Below the pieces are notes generated by a model that worked only from the letters and a program-made list of their open reading frames with translations, did not search any database and was not told where the DNA came from. A stretch of 64,000 nucleotides of DNA from Rhabditophanes sp. KR3021 (Eukaryota > Nematoda > Chromadorea > Rhabditida > Alloionematidae), in the NCBI GenBank assembly GCA_963281155.1, contig CAUJLY010000001.1, positions 558,001 to 622,000 of the forward strand. The letters are read 5' to 3'. The number at the start of each line of letters is the position of its first letter. Position 1 is the stretch's first letter. Shown one piece after another: positions 32,968 through 42,536 of the stretch. A program made the translations under genes and the position numbers.

Positions 32968-33572
32968 AATTGAATGATATCAAATTTTGGTTGTTCTTTT
33001 ACGTAAATCGAAGTTATAAAAATGCTCTTTCATTAACGGCTAAAGGCGAAATCTTTCTATGTCAAATCACAAATTACATCATATAATTCTCGATATTTGT
33101 GGGTAACATTTCCTACTTTAAACGTCTACACGAAAATATTATTATTATTGCCCAAATTACTAGATGTTATCGTATAATTATTTGAGTAATGTGGTCTTGT
33201 GCCCTTTGTAAGTCTTTAATAAACGTGAATTTATTTATTAATTAGATACACTGAAGCAAAGTAAAGGACAAAATAATAGTAGTGCATTAATTGCTTTTAC
33301 GGGAAAAGTTCAATTGTTGATGTTTGCAATATATTTTGGTCTAATTTTATGGGGAACAAATTTAAAGTTCATCCTTATTAACTACAGATTGAATATAAGA
33401 AAGGCCAAAATATGGTATAAAAACTTTATTTAAGTAAATTGGGTTTAAATTGAACAAAGGTGTGTTTTACGTACTAACGTCACAGATGGCTGCAAAAAGT
33501 TCATGATGTTATTTATAAATTCAACACTGAATTAAAATACAGAAATAAACCCAAGCCATTAATTCCCAACAA

Positions 33573-33845
33573 TTAAATAAAAACATTTGAAGTGCTGGCA
33601 TTACCTGATAAAGTGCGGTCAATTGCAAATGTAATCAAAAGTGAGCAAATTGTGAAGCAACTGCACGGTATTGAGGACCTGTAAGATAACTTAGTGTCAA
33701 AGATGTACGATATAGAATTACTACCATACAAAACTCCAACTAGATTAAATCGTGCTTTTCTAATCATTTTTACACCTTTAACCATTCCCACCAAAAAATA
33801 GTGAATTTTCAAAAAAATCAATTTATAAACTACCTTCTTCTGCAA
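33573..33845 (-). pseudogene. Srt chemoreceptor relic
   Basis: CFTICSLLITFAIDRTLS (about 33590-33650) matches the TM3 end MTICSLAIVLAVDRCLC of the flanking srt genes. The preceding residues (KMIRKARFNLVGVLYGS) line up with their TM2 start. The rest has decayed. It lies between the two intact copies, so it is probably a third member of the array that has died. Confidence 0.65.
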
Positions 33846-34556
33846 TGAAAGAATTCAACCTCTTCACAAAACTCATCATGCCCAAGATTAAGATGATTTT
33901 TCTATCCTTAAGACAAACGTGTCTAATAGTTGCTAAAGGATAGATGAATTAAAGAATGGCAAGAAGACCATTGTTATTTATAAAATTCAATGCTTTTCTG
34001 TATTTCAAGTCTAAGGGAACATCTATTTTACGTTCATCTTGATAAACATTTAGCTGGAGAGTTTGTCTGTCTAAACGCTTCAAACACTTGCTTTCAACGA
34101 TAAAATGTAATAAGGACATACGTTTTACATCACAAAATTTATCTCAACTCCATTCCAAACGTTTTTGGTTTTCACTGTTTATTCTCAAAAATACTTTTCT
34201 AATGACTCTACAGCTGTTTTTGTCTAAAAAATAAAACTTAGTTGTTCTAAAATAAGTAAATTAAACGTTACCATAATGTCGACTGAAATTATAAAATTTG
34301 GTCGGAATGACTGACGCAGCATTAATTCTACCCGCTTTCATCAATATGTAATAGTACTATTTCGAAGGTTACAAAAAACTAAAAGAATGAAGCGTTCTTG
34401 GAGGAGTTACATTTTTGAAGGCACACTATTTAGTAGAATCATAAATATCATTTAGAAAATAACGTTAAGTGTCTTTTCTAAAAGTCATAGAAATTCCTCC
34501 AAGGTAATCAGTATGTGTTTAAGTACAGAAAATGTATAAATGACAATTTAAATATT

Positions 34557-34862
34557 ATGAGTGAAACTACGCGTTTGTTAAATAATGATTTTTTCAAAGT
34601 GTTAGCCTTGAAGACATTGTGCCCTATCCTTTTTATATTTACTGCATTGATTGCTGGCTTGTTTGCTATTTTATTACAAATTAGGGAACGAAACTTTATA
34701 GCATATGTTTTCATTTCTGGATCCTGTATTCCTCCAATGAATGCTCTATTTCTATTGATATTTTTAAGAAAATCCAAACAAATTTTAAGAAACAGATTTA
34801 GGATATTTGTAAATTTTATTTTTTGCAAAAGTAATCAAACTACCATAATTGTGGTTAAATAA
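34557..34862 (+). pseudogene. C-terminal fragment of a 7TM chemoreceptor
   Basis: An open frame on the plus strand reads KTLCPILFIFTALIAGLFAI and YVFISGSCIPPMNALFLLIF with a short basic tail (RKSKQILRNRFR). This is a TM6-TM7 pair with the proline-rich TM7 ending common to str/srh-type receptors. No upstream exons coding TM1-TM5 can be seen, so it is a relic or 3' exon remnant. It is opposite in strand to the neighbouring srt genes. Confidence 0.55.
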
Positions 34863-34994
34863 TCTTTGATAACACAGTTAAAATGGTTCTTATCAGAATT
34901 AAAAAAGTTAAATTGAATAACGAATTCAAAAGGCAGAGATTTTGTGTAAACCAATCAAATTCAATGAACTAATTATTGCTTTTAATTATAAAAT

Positions 34995-35984
34995 TTAGGA
35001 GTGTGGATATTGACTAACGGAATAGCCGCCCCAGTTGAATATTCTCAAGTTAAAAACAGTTCTGCGAAGGGATGGATTCAAAAGTAAATATATAATGCCA
35101 TTCAAGCCATACGAACTTATTCCAATGATTGTTGAAAAAATGATAAAATATCTTGACGCTGTTATCATTTGACTGACCATGTATAAAAGACTTGCAGCCG
35201 TGAGGACACTACTATATACAAATACAGTACAAAATAATGAAACTACTGGATTTCGCAAGGAAGCTGTTAGAGTCTTTTTATGTCTGATGAAGTAATTGTA
35301 AGCAAAGACAGATGAAAATATGATGTAAATGACAAATAAAACTATTCCAATTGCGATATTATTGATATTAAGAATATAACTTGAGTACTCAACTTCATCC
35401 GTAAATCCATATGTAGCAAATGGATCAATGTAGAAGGTCAACAAATGACCATTATAAAAGATTGGTGCTGTAAAAAGAGTAAACAACACTCCTTCCAACA
35501 CGCAAATGAATATCCAAACATTTACTCTCCATCCATCAAACAAAAATATTTGCAATTTTTCAAATGTTACTGATAAGCAACGATCAAGGGCTAGAACAAC
35601 TGCAAGTGAGCAAACTGTCATCCATGAACCCATTATTGTACTTCCAACAAAATAATTTAAATTTGGAGCGGTACAATAGACAAAGCCATTTATTTGGCCA
35701 ATTCCGGCATACATTCCAAAAAATATTAAATTATAAACATCGCAAAACCCAATCACAATCATCAACTTATAACAACTGAAAGAACGATATTTTCTATTCG
35801 TCATTGAAAACAAGAACGGGATATAAATAATCAAATAAATGATACTTATTGCCAGATAAATAATTCCAACTGTTTTATCTTTTAAAGTCGGATCAGCAAG
35901 AACTTGATCAGTAAATTTTTCACAATCATGTTTATAATTATTAAAAATTAAATTAAAAAGAGTATAGTTAGTTAAATAAACCAT
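34995..35984 (-). CDS. Serpentine chemoreceptor, Srt class (tandem paralogue)
   Basis: Single exon, 329 residues, with the same length and start (MVYLTNYTLFNLIF) as the srt gene at 31978-32967. It shares the seven helices and the same landmarks: KTVGIIYLAISIIYLIIYIP, KLMIVIGFCDVYNLIFFGMY, MTVCSLAVVLALDRCLSV and NGIIYLLLNPSLRRTVF. Differences are concentrated in the helices, the loop after TM5 and the short tail. It is an intact, probably functional receptor. Confidence 0.9.
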   Translation of the reverse strand: MVYLTNYTLFNLIFNNYKHDCEKFTDQVLADPTLKDKTVGIIYLAISIIYLIIYIPFLFSMTNRKYRSFSCYKLMIVIGFCDVYNLIFFGMYAGIGQINGFVYCTAPNLNYFVGSTIMGSWMTVCSLAVVLALDRCLSVTFEKLQIFLFDGWRVNVWIFICVLEGVLFTLFTAPIFYNGHLLTFYIDPFATYGFTDEVEYSSYILNINNIAIGIVLFVIYIIFSSVFAYNYFIRHKKTLTASLRNPVVSLFCTVFVYSSVLTAASLLYMVSQMITASRYFIIFSTIIGISSYGLNGIIYLLLNPSLRRTVFNLRIFNWGGYSVSQYPHS

Positions 35985-38252
35985 GTTAATTAGATTAAAT
36001 GAAACTGTGGAACTGTTTTCATATAGTCTAGCACACTTTGAACCATTAGAGTACTATGTTCTCATTAGCATTCAAATAAAATGAAAAATATTTTTTAAAC
36101 TGAATTGTAAACTTTAATTTAACTATATTTATCATCTTTTTTATCAATATTTATAAGTGGGATCTAGTGTTAAGTAAATATATTATTAATTATTGCCTCG
36201 ATTCAAACTATTTCCCAGAAATTGTTATGTTTTTGTAATTACTTCTCTTTTTCGGATATAATTATATGACTAAGTAAAGTGCTTATTCAATTAGGTAAAA
36301 GGAAGTAAAAAAGCATAAAAATTAACAAATGTGTATCGGAAGGTGTCAATTATATTTACAGAAATAAGTCTTAGATGTTAGGAACACTTTTTGTGCTATG
36401 AACTAGTTAGTAATTTTTCAATAGTTAGGATGTAATTATGGAGATAAGAATTTAGTTTACTATTAAATTTGTCACTATCACAAATTTGTTCCTTTTAAAT
36501 ACTTTTATACAACTATTAAATGAAGTCAAATAAATATGTATAAAGGTAAATAAAAAAGATTGAAGTTGCATAACAGTAATAAATATGAATAAAACTGTAT
36601 AGATATGTTTATTGTTAAAAATTTAGATTTGACTTGATCCGTCAACTTATGACATTCGTGTTCAGGTAAATTCTTTATTTGAGCGTATCACAAAATATTT
36701 ATTAAAAGCTTTGCAGAAACAACTTGTTGGCTACAAGGTAGATATTGTATTTTGTTTGTGTTGATTAAGATATAGGGAACTAATTCTATTACATCATAAA
36801 ATAACCTATTACATATATAACCGTTGTAAGAGAATGATTGGCATCTAGATACAAGGAAAAGAACATGACTTGGTCATGGGCGTATCCGACATCCCCCGGT
36901 TAAAACAATTCGCACGGAGCTTACTGTGCGGAAGTGAATTTTACCAAATGTATCCTTTATACAAAATACTTGGCCGTTCTGTGATACAATAGCACACTTT
37001 TCCCAGTCAAGACCATCAAGTCAGGACGTCTCAAAAATACCCTTTAATGTTTAAATTTTCAATTACTCTTTTTGGTTGCCAACTTATAAAGCTGGGTAAA
37101 TTCACCAGACAAAGATGAAAACGCTGCTTTTTTGAACTCATAATCTTTACTTCATTATACTATATTTTGACAGCCGTATCAGCAATGCGGATTTGTCACC
37201 TATGCTTTAAACCTTTAATACGCGTGCCGGTTTCAGTAATTAGATATGCAGCTAGATTATATAAATGAATTTGATGAAGATATTACTCCAGTACATACAC
37301 CACATTTGGTTGGTAACAATAAACGTACTCCAATAAAAAATGTTTCACAAATAAATATGATACTTGTCAAAATTTAACATAACTCAACATTTTCCCAGAA
37401 TCCATAAAAATTAAATAAATAATCAGGACAATTGTTGTAATTATACAAAAAATTGTCATAAAATCTTGAACATACAAAACAGAATCAAAAAATTGAAGCC
37501 AGGCATTACAATAGTTTAAAAACATTTGATAAACTAAGTATGTTTGAATGAGTAAACTGACTCTTTTTTTAAACATTAACTAATTATATTAACTTTAATG
37601 TTAAGGGATGTTTTATTCTATTTACTTCATATTTAATTTTATAAAATAGTTCAAACTATTAATTTGAAGTAACATTTGTAAACACCAGGTGAATTTTTAA
37701 TTTTTATTCATTTATAAAAAAAGTATCCACTAATAATCCTTATACTTGCATATTAATTAGGTTTTTTTGATTTAAAATAAACACATTTTTATTTTAGCTG
37801 ATGATGAAATATTATACGCAAACAATATTTCAACAACAAAACAAATATTTCAAAATTTCATCCATTTATTCATTCGTCACTTTTAAATATAATACATTTT
37901 GTATGTATTATAGTTCTTCCTAATTTGCTTGTACACTCTCGGACAACTTTGATTTTTAGTCTGGTCGATGACTAACCTCTTATTCACCATTCCGATTTTA
38001 TCATCAGCACATTTATTTACGACTAATAAAATGACACATTATTATAGGAAAAATCGTGCAAAGGTGGTCTTTACAGATAATATAAAAGCATTTGAATTCA
38101 AAACAATTGTATCTCTTCTAAACGATTCATTTTGTTTAGTGGTCGCTAAGCAATTTTTGGTTGTCACAAGGTTATTTATTGATAAATATTTTTATTAATC
38201 TAAAAAATAACCAGCTAATTATTGCTTTTACAATCTTTTATTCTAAATCATC
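35985..38252. other. Intergenic, with a GC-richer structured island
   Basis: Mostly AT-rich. Positions 36850-37050 are unusually GC-rich and contain two hairpins: CATGAC-TTG-GTCATG (near 36865) and TTCGCAC ... GTGCGGAA (near 36910). An unidentified small RNA or repeat is possible. A hydrophobic 69-codon frame at 37367-37576 (minus) may be another receptor scrap. Confidence 0.4.
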
Positions 38253-40610
38253 ATGGCTATATCTAAAAAAAATTCCCTTTTTCCTAAGAATGTTACAGCT
38301 GATTATTTTAAAGCTAGAATTGAAGGTTACAAACGACATGTCTTGGCTCCAGGTGCATTATCTAAATTTGCTAGTACACTTATACCTATTGTGAGATATA
38401 ACATCTATGAACATGGTTATGATTATCCTCGTTATCTTCGCTATTGGAATAATACTACTCCTGCTCCTGAAGGTAGTGCAATTAGAAATCCTATTGTTTT
38501 TAAAAGTAATCCACCTTGTCCAGCATTTGAGGATAAAAATTTAGAAGGTTCTGTTTGTATGAATTGTGGTCAAATTTATAAATTAGATCGTAAATTAGAA
38601 AAGAAGGGTATCAAACAAAAATGTATTGCAAAAGATGGTTCAGGAAATATAATTAAAGAACACAAAGAACATAAAACTATTTGTATTCCTGATAAAGAAA
38701 GATATACCTTCATGGAAACTCCAGTTAAAAATGAATCAAAAGTCAAAAATGAATTAGTTGCAATTCATTGTGACATAGTTTATACTACTGCTGGTGTTGT
38801 TGTGGCTTCATGCTATATTGTGGATAATAATTTTAATTTAATTTTGGATGAAAATGTTAAAATTGATAACAGAATTGTTGATGCTCATCATCCTTTAAAT
38901 AATTATTTGAAAACCAAACGTATTGTTAAAGATGGCATTACAGTTGAACAGTTGAGAGATAAAATCTTTGAGTTGATTGATAAGAGTACTATTTTAGTTG
39001 GTTTTGATTTGGCTCCAATTTTGAGAACTTTAAGAATTGTTCATGACACATTTTTGGATTTGGCTTATCATCAACAATTTGCTGAATGCAAAGATAGTTT
39101 GTTCAATTATTTGAAACATTTGGCCCAAAAAAGCGAAAACATTGTTTCAAAAAGCGATAGTTTGAAAAAATCCACTGAATTGATGGCTACTGCTTACATG
39201 ACTGTATTGTCTTTCATTTATTTAGATGCTGAACATGGAAGGGATGATTCTATTTTGATGAAGTTAAATGCTAAAGAAAGTGCAATTGATGAAACATCTG
39301 AAAATGATAGTGATAATGATTTTGAAGAATTTGAATTTGATGAAATTTGCCATATTTATGATAAATATAGAAAACCATTAATTGTCAATAATTACAAAAA
39401 AAGACCTGCTACCAAGACAGTTAAGAAGGAATCAAATAATTTAGAGTTAAACTTTGTTTTACCTCCAAAAGATGCTAGTAATGAAGAAGAAGTTAAAGTA
39501 GACACTCAGAAATATATTGAAATTAAAAGAAACATTCCTCGTAAAGCTTTATGGAAAGCTCATGATATGAGTGATTTATCCGAATCTGATTATGATGAAG
39601 ATGATGATTATGAAGAGGAAAATGTTGATAATGATTCAATTAAGCATCAACACACTATGTCTAGATTATATAATGCTCTTTATGCCAAAATTCCAACCTC
39701 TGATTTAGACAAAATTAAATGCGGTTTTCCAGTTTGGAGTGATATTAAAAGCAATGGTAAATTTGTGTTGGCCAATACATTTAGCAGATATAGAGGTAAA
39801 GCTTTTATTGGAGCTAATCAGACTAATGTCGAATGTGCCAAATGTAACAAAAGCTATGAAATTGATTCAGACTTTAATCAAGTTGATACAGATAGCACTT
39901 GTAATACTACTACTGAAGAAAGTGATTTTGAACAACTTTGTGTTCCTCATTACATGAAAACAATGCCCTATGAGACTAGAAGCACTTTTGAATCATCGCC
40001 AGTATCTGATAGTCAATCTATTAATAATGTTTTGATTGTTAACTCATCTATTGTTTACACTACACATGGTCCGGAAATTGCTAAATTGAGTGTTTTAAGA
40101 GTTTCTAAAACGAAATTAATTTATACTTTGATTAAAGTTGAAAACAAAATCATTGAATATGATTTTGAAAATACAAACTTAACTAATGAAGACATGTCTA
40201 CAGCTGCAATTGATAAAGAAGAAGCTAGAAGTAAATTATTTGGGTTAATTGCTGACAAAACAATTTTAATTGGCCACAATTTGGCATTGACTTTAAGGTG
40301 TTTAAGAATTGTTCACGAAAATGTCGTTGAATTGCATTGGTTGCAATCAAATTGTCCAATAAAAAAACAGTATGCGATGGTTCCTTTCAATTCGTTGTGC
40401 AAAACTAGTGCTGCTGAGAATAATAAAGACGATTTATTGTTATACAGATCTTTTGCCACATCTTATTTGATATTTGATTTTTTGGATACTAAAAAAGAAT
40501 CCAAAAAACAACAACGTGCTGAAATTGTCAATACCGCCGAATATGATAATGAATTGAGAGATTGTATGAGAATTGAGCAAAACGCTTATAAACGTTTTCA
40601 ATGGGGTTAA
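38253..40610 (+). CDS. Tandem REXO1-like pseudo-exonuclease (two degenerate DEDDh units)
   Basis: Single exon, 785 residues. The protein is an internal duplication. Each half has a Cys-x2-Cys zinc element of the REXO1 type (CMNCGQIYKLD, Cys102/105; CAKCNKSYEID, Cys528/531) and then an RNase H-fold exonuclease domain. The first domain reads AIHCDIVYTTAGVVVAS and ILVGFDLAPILRTLRIVHDT, the second IVNSSIVYTTHGPEIAK and ILIGHNLALTLRCLRIVHEN. In active REXO1 these are DCE and GHSLESDL. Here the first Asp is His or Asn, the Glu is Asp or Ser, and the later Asp is missing, so neither unit should cut RNA. An acidic low-complexity link (about residues 345-370 and 445-475) joins them. It is likely a nuclear or RNA-binding protein or scaffold. 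The family is clear; the function is inference. Confidence 0.8.
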   Translation: MAISKKNSLFPKNVTADYFKARIEGYKRHVLAPGALSKFASTLIPIVRYNIYEHGYDYPRYLRYWNNTTPAPEGSAIRNPIVFKSNPPCPAFEDKNLEGSVCMNCGQIYKLDRKLEKKGIKQKCIAKDGSGNIIKEHKEHKTICIPDKERYTFMETPVKNESKVKNELVAIHCDIVYTTAGVVVASCYIVDNNFNLILDENVKIDNRIVDAHHPLNNYLKTKRIVKDGITVEQLRDKIFELIDKSTILVGFDLAPILRTLRIVHDTFLDLAYHQQFAECKDSLFNYLKHLAQKSENIVSKSDSLKKSTELMATAYMTVLSFIYLDAEHGRDDSILMKLNAKESAIDETSENDSDNDFEEFEFDEICHIYDKYRKPLIVNNYKKRPATKTVKKESNNLELNFVLPPKDASNEEEVKVDTQKYIEIKRNIPRKALWKAHDMSDLSESDYDEDDDYEEENVDNDSIKHQHTMSRLYNALYAKIPTSDLDKIKCGFPVWSDIKSNGKFVLANTFSRYRGKAFIGANQTNVECAKCNKSYEIDSDFNQVDTDSTCNTTTEESDFEQLCVPHYMKTMPYETRSTFESSPVSDSQSINNVLIVNSSIVYTTHGPEIAKLSVLRVSKTKLIYTLIKVENKIIEYDFENTNLTNEDMSTAAIDKEEARSKLFGLIADKTILIGHNLALTLRCLRIVHENVVELHWLQSNCPIKKQYAMVPFNSLCKTSAAENNKDDLLLYRSFATSYLIFDFLDTKKESKKQQRAEIVNTAEYDNELRDCMRIEQNAYKRFQWG

Positions 40611-40726
40611 TTTATATAATATACCGGTATTTTAAATAAAATTTTTTATTTATATTTTGTAGTTTAAACTTTTTACCTACTTTGTCCAATTAATTATCAG
40701 TTAAAATGTTAAACTTAAAATTAATT

Positions 40727-40938
40727 TTAATATGCAAATTAAATTATTTATATCCTCAAAACAAGCCAGATTCGGGAAGTACTTTAGTACCACGCATAAC
40801 ATCATTGGACTAAGACTACTCCTGGAAAAGTGTTATGAGTATAAGCACAGCATATTTATGGTATTTCCCGACTTTAAAAAAGCATTCGATATGATTTCGA
40901 GAAAACACCTTTTTGAGGGGTACATATATGTAACATAG
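40727..40938 (+). pseudogene. LINE reverse transcriptase fragment
   Basis: The frame reads SSKQARFGKYFSTTHNI and then FMVFPDFKKAFDMISRKHLF. This matches the palm and fingers of non-LTR (LINE) reverse transcriptases, where the pattern is QAGFR..T.DHI....(E)KC.E ... FxDFxKAFD. Only about 65 residues remain and the frame ends at 40938. It is a short truncated scrap lying directly against the decayed exonuclease unit. Confidence 0.75.
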
Positions 40939-40947
40939 AATGACACA

Positions 40948-41360
40948 TTTTGCACTGTGATTTAGTTTATACAACAAATGGACCAAAAGTTGGAGCTTGT
41001 TATACTGTAGATAGAAGCAAAACATTATTGTACGCTAGATGCATCACAGTTAGTGGACAGGTTTTAGATCTTGGAATGAAAAAGAATAACTATGGATTGA
41101 TCTTAACCAATTGTTGAATGAAGTAAACAAATATGTTTTTGATAAGACCATTATTATTGGTTATGAATTAATTCGGTTTTCAGAGCACTTGGAATCGTTC
41201 ATACAAGATTTGTAGATTTAGCCAAACTGGATTTAAGTGTTAAAAAGACTGCAACAGAGATTATTATGAGCAAGACTCTTCAGGGAATTGAAAGCTACCG
41301 CTTACGTTAATTTTGTTTTTGGTTATTATGAAGAATATTTAGAGAAAGAAAATCAAAAAT
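40948..41360 (+). pseudogene. Decayed third REXO1-like exonuclease unit
   Basis: ILHCDLVYTTNGPKVGACYT (from about 40950) is the same domain start as AIHCDIVYTTAGVVVAS of the intact gene. KTIIIGYELIRF and, in the next frame, RALGIVHTRFVDLAKLDLS (about 41180-41235) match its ILVGFDLAP ... LRIVHDTFLDLA. A stop (TGA) after LTNC and at least one frameshift kill it. It shares the His-Cys-Asp version of the active site with unit 1, so the loss of the catalytic Asp preceded this duplication. It may be a former third repeat of the neighbouring gene or a tandem copy. Confidence 0.75.
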
Positions 41361-41579
41361 AGTAACACTATATGATTATTTAGCTGTGTATTTAATTCTA
41401 ATAAATTTTTTTGTGGAACTAATACATAAATTTAAAAAAAGTGGTTGTTTTATAATAATTAGAAATGTTATATTAACAGACATAAGAATTATTATTAATT
41501 AAGTATCCTTTATTAAAGAAACAATTTACAAATATTGTAAATATTATTTGACGAATGGTTTGAAAATATAGAGTGTAAA

Positions 41580-42536
41580 TTATGCCACTGTTGAGATTTC
41601 ATTAAATATTGCTCTTTTCAGGTAAAAAGAAATGAAGTTATTTCTAACTCTGGAACTAAATTATGTTATCATATAAAAACTTTCAAGACAAATAACTTAC
41701 TTTCCAAGTAAAATAAAAAATATGTTGCTAAAAATAATTAAATGAATAGCCCATGTTAAATTTGAAAATAAAAATTTATTCAAAGCAATGTTATTATTGA
41801 CCAGATAAGCAATACGACCAATAAAAAACATAGTTACAATAAATAAAGCAAATTGTTGAATAATGGCATAAGAAAAAAATGTTCTAACTATTTTCTTATT
41901 ATTCTTTGCAGTTTCTTTTAAAACTCTGCGGAATTTATATAAATTTAGCAAATTTAAAATTGCTCCAAATATAAATGACACGATTACTATAGATCCATTT
42001 GTAATTACAGCACCATAAACATAATTATTATTATCGTAAGACATAACGTAATAATGAGTGTCTAGATCAATTACAAAAAGTGCCGATACACTCCATCTAT
42101 ATGCTGTGCTCAGAATATCCAAAATTAATTGAATTAAACAAATAACACTACAGCTAGATGCCGAAAACCATAGGTCTATTTTCATAGGCCTATACATTGA
42201 AATATACCGATTTGCTGCTATTACAACAACTGATAAAGCCATGAAACTAATACTAATATTAAATGATAAAAAGTAAAAAGTTGCAAAAATCCTTGATGTT
42301 GATAGATATTCCTCAAGGAAACCCCAATTCATAGCTTTTACAATTATATCTAGCAAATAATAATAAATTCCATTTATTCCGTTAATAATAACTAAAGTAT
42401 AGAATCCATTTGTATATTCTTTCATTCCACGACAAATTCGATTAATTAAAAATACTACAAACATCACTTGCAAAATAAACAAAGGAATGCTATAGGCTAA
42501 TATAAATATTTCAAGACTTGTCATATGTTGTGACAT
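41580..42536 (-). CDS. Serpentine chemoreceptor, Srv/Srg-like
   Basis: Two exons, 41701-42536 and 41580-41655, with a 45-nt intron (gtaagtt ... atttag), give 303 residues with seven hydrophobic helices. Landmarks: FILAYSIPLFILQVMFVVFL (TM1), FYTLVIINGINGIYYYLLDI (TM2), and MALSVVVIAANRYISMYRP at the end of TM3, the NRY(I/L)...P motif of the Srg/Srv superfamily. The second exon supplies the usual short basic tail after TM7 (FILLG-NSRVRNNFISFYLKR); stopping at the donor would cut the protein at the membrane. It is a putative chemosensory GPCR. Confidence 0.85.

Noticed and set aside
36850..37050. 5S rRNA, spliced-leader or U snRNA gene
   Set aside because: Lacks the 5S internal box, the SL exon plus Sm site, and the diagnostic U1-U6 motifs; kept only as an unidentified structured island.
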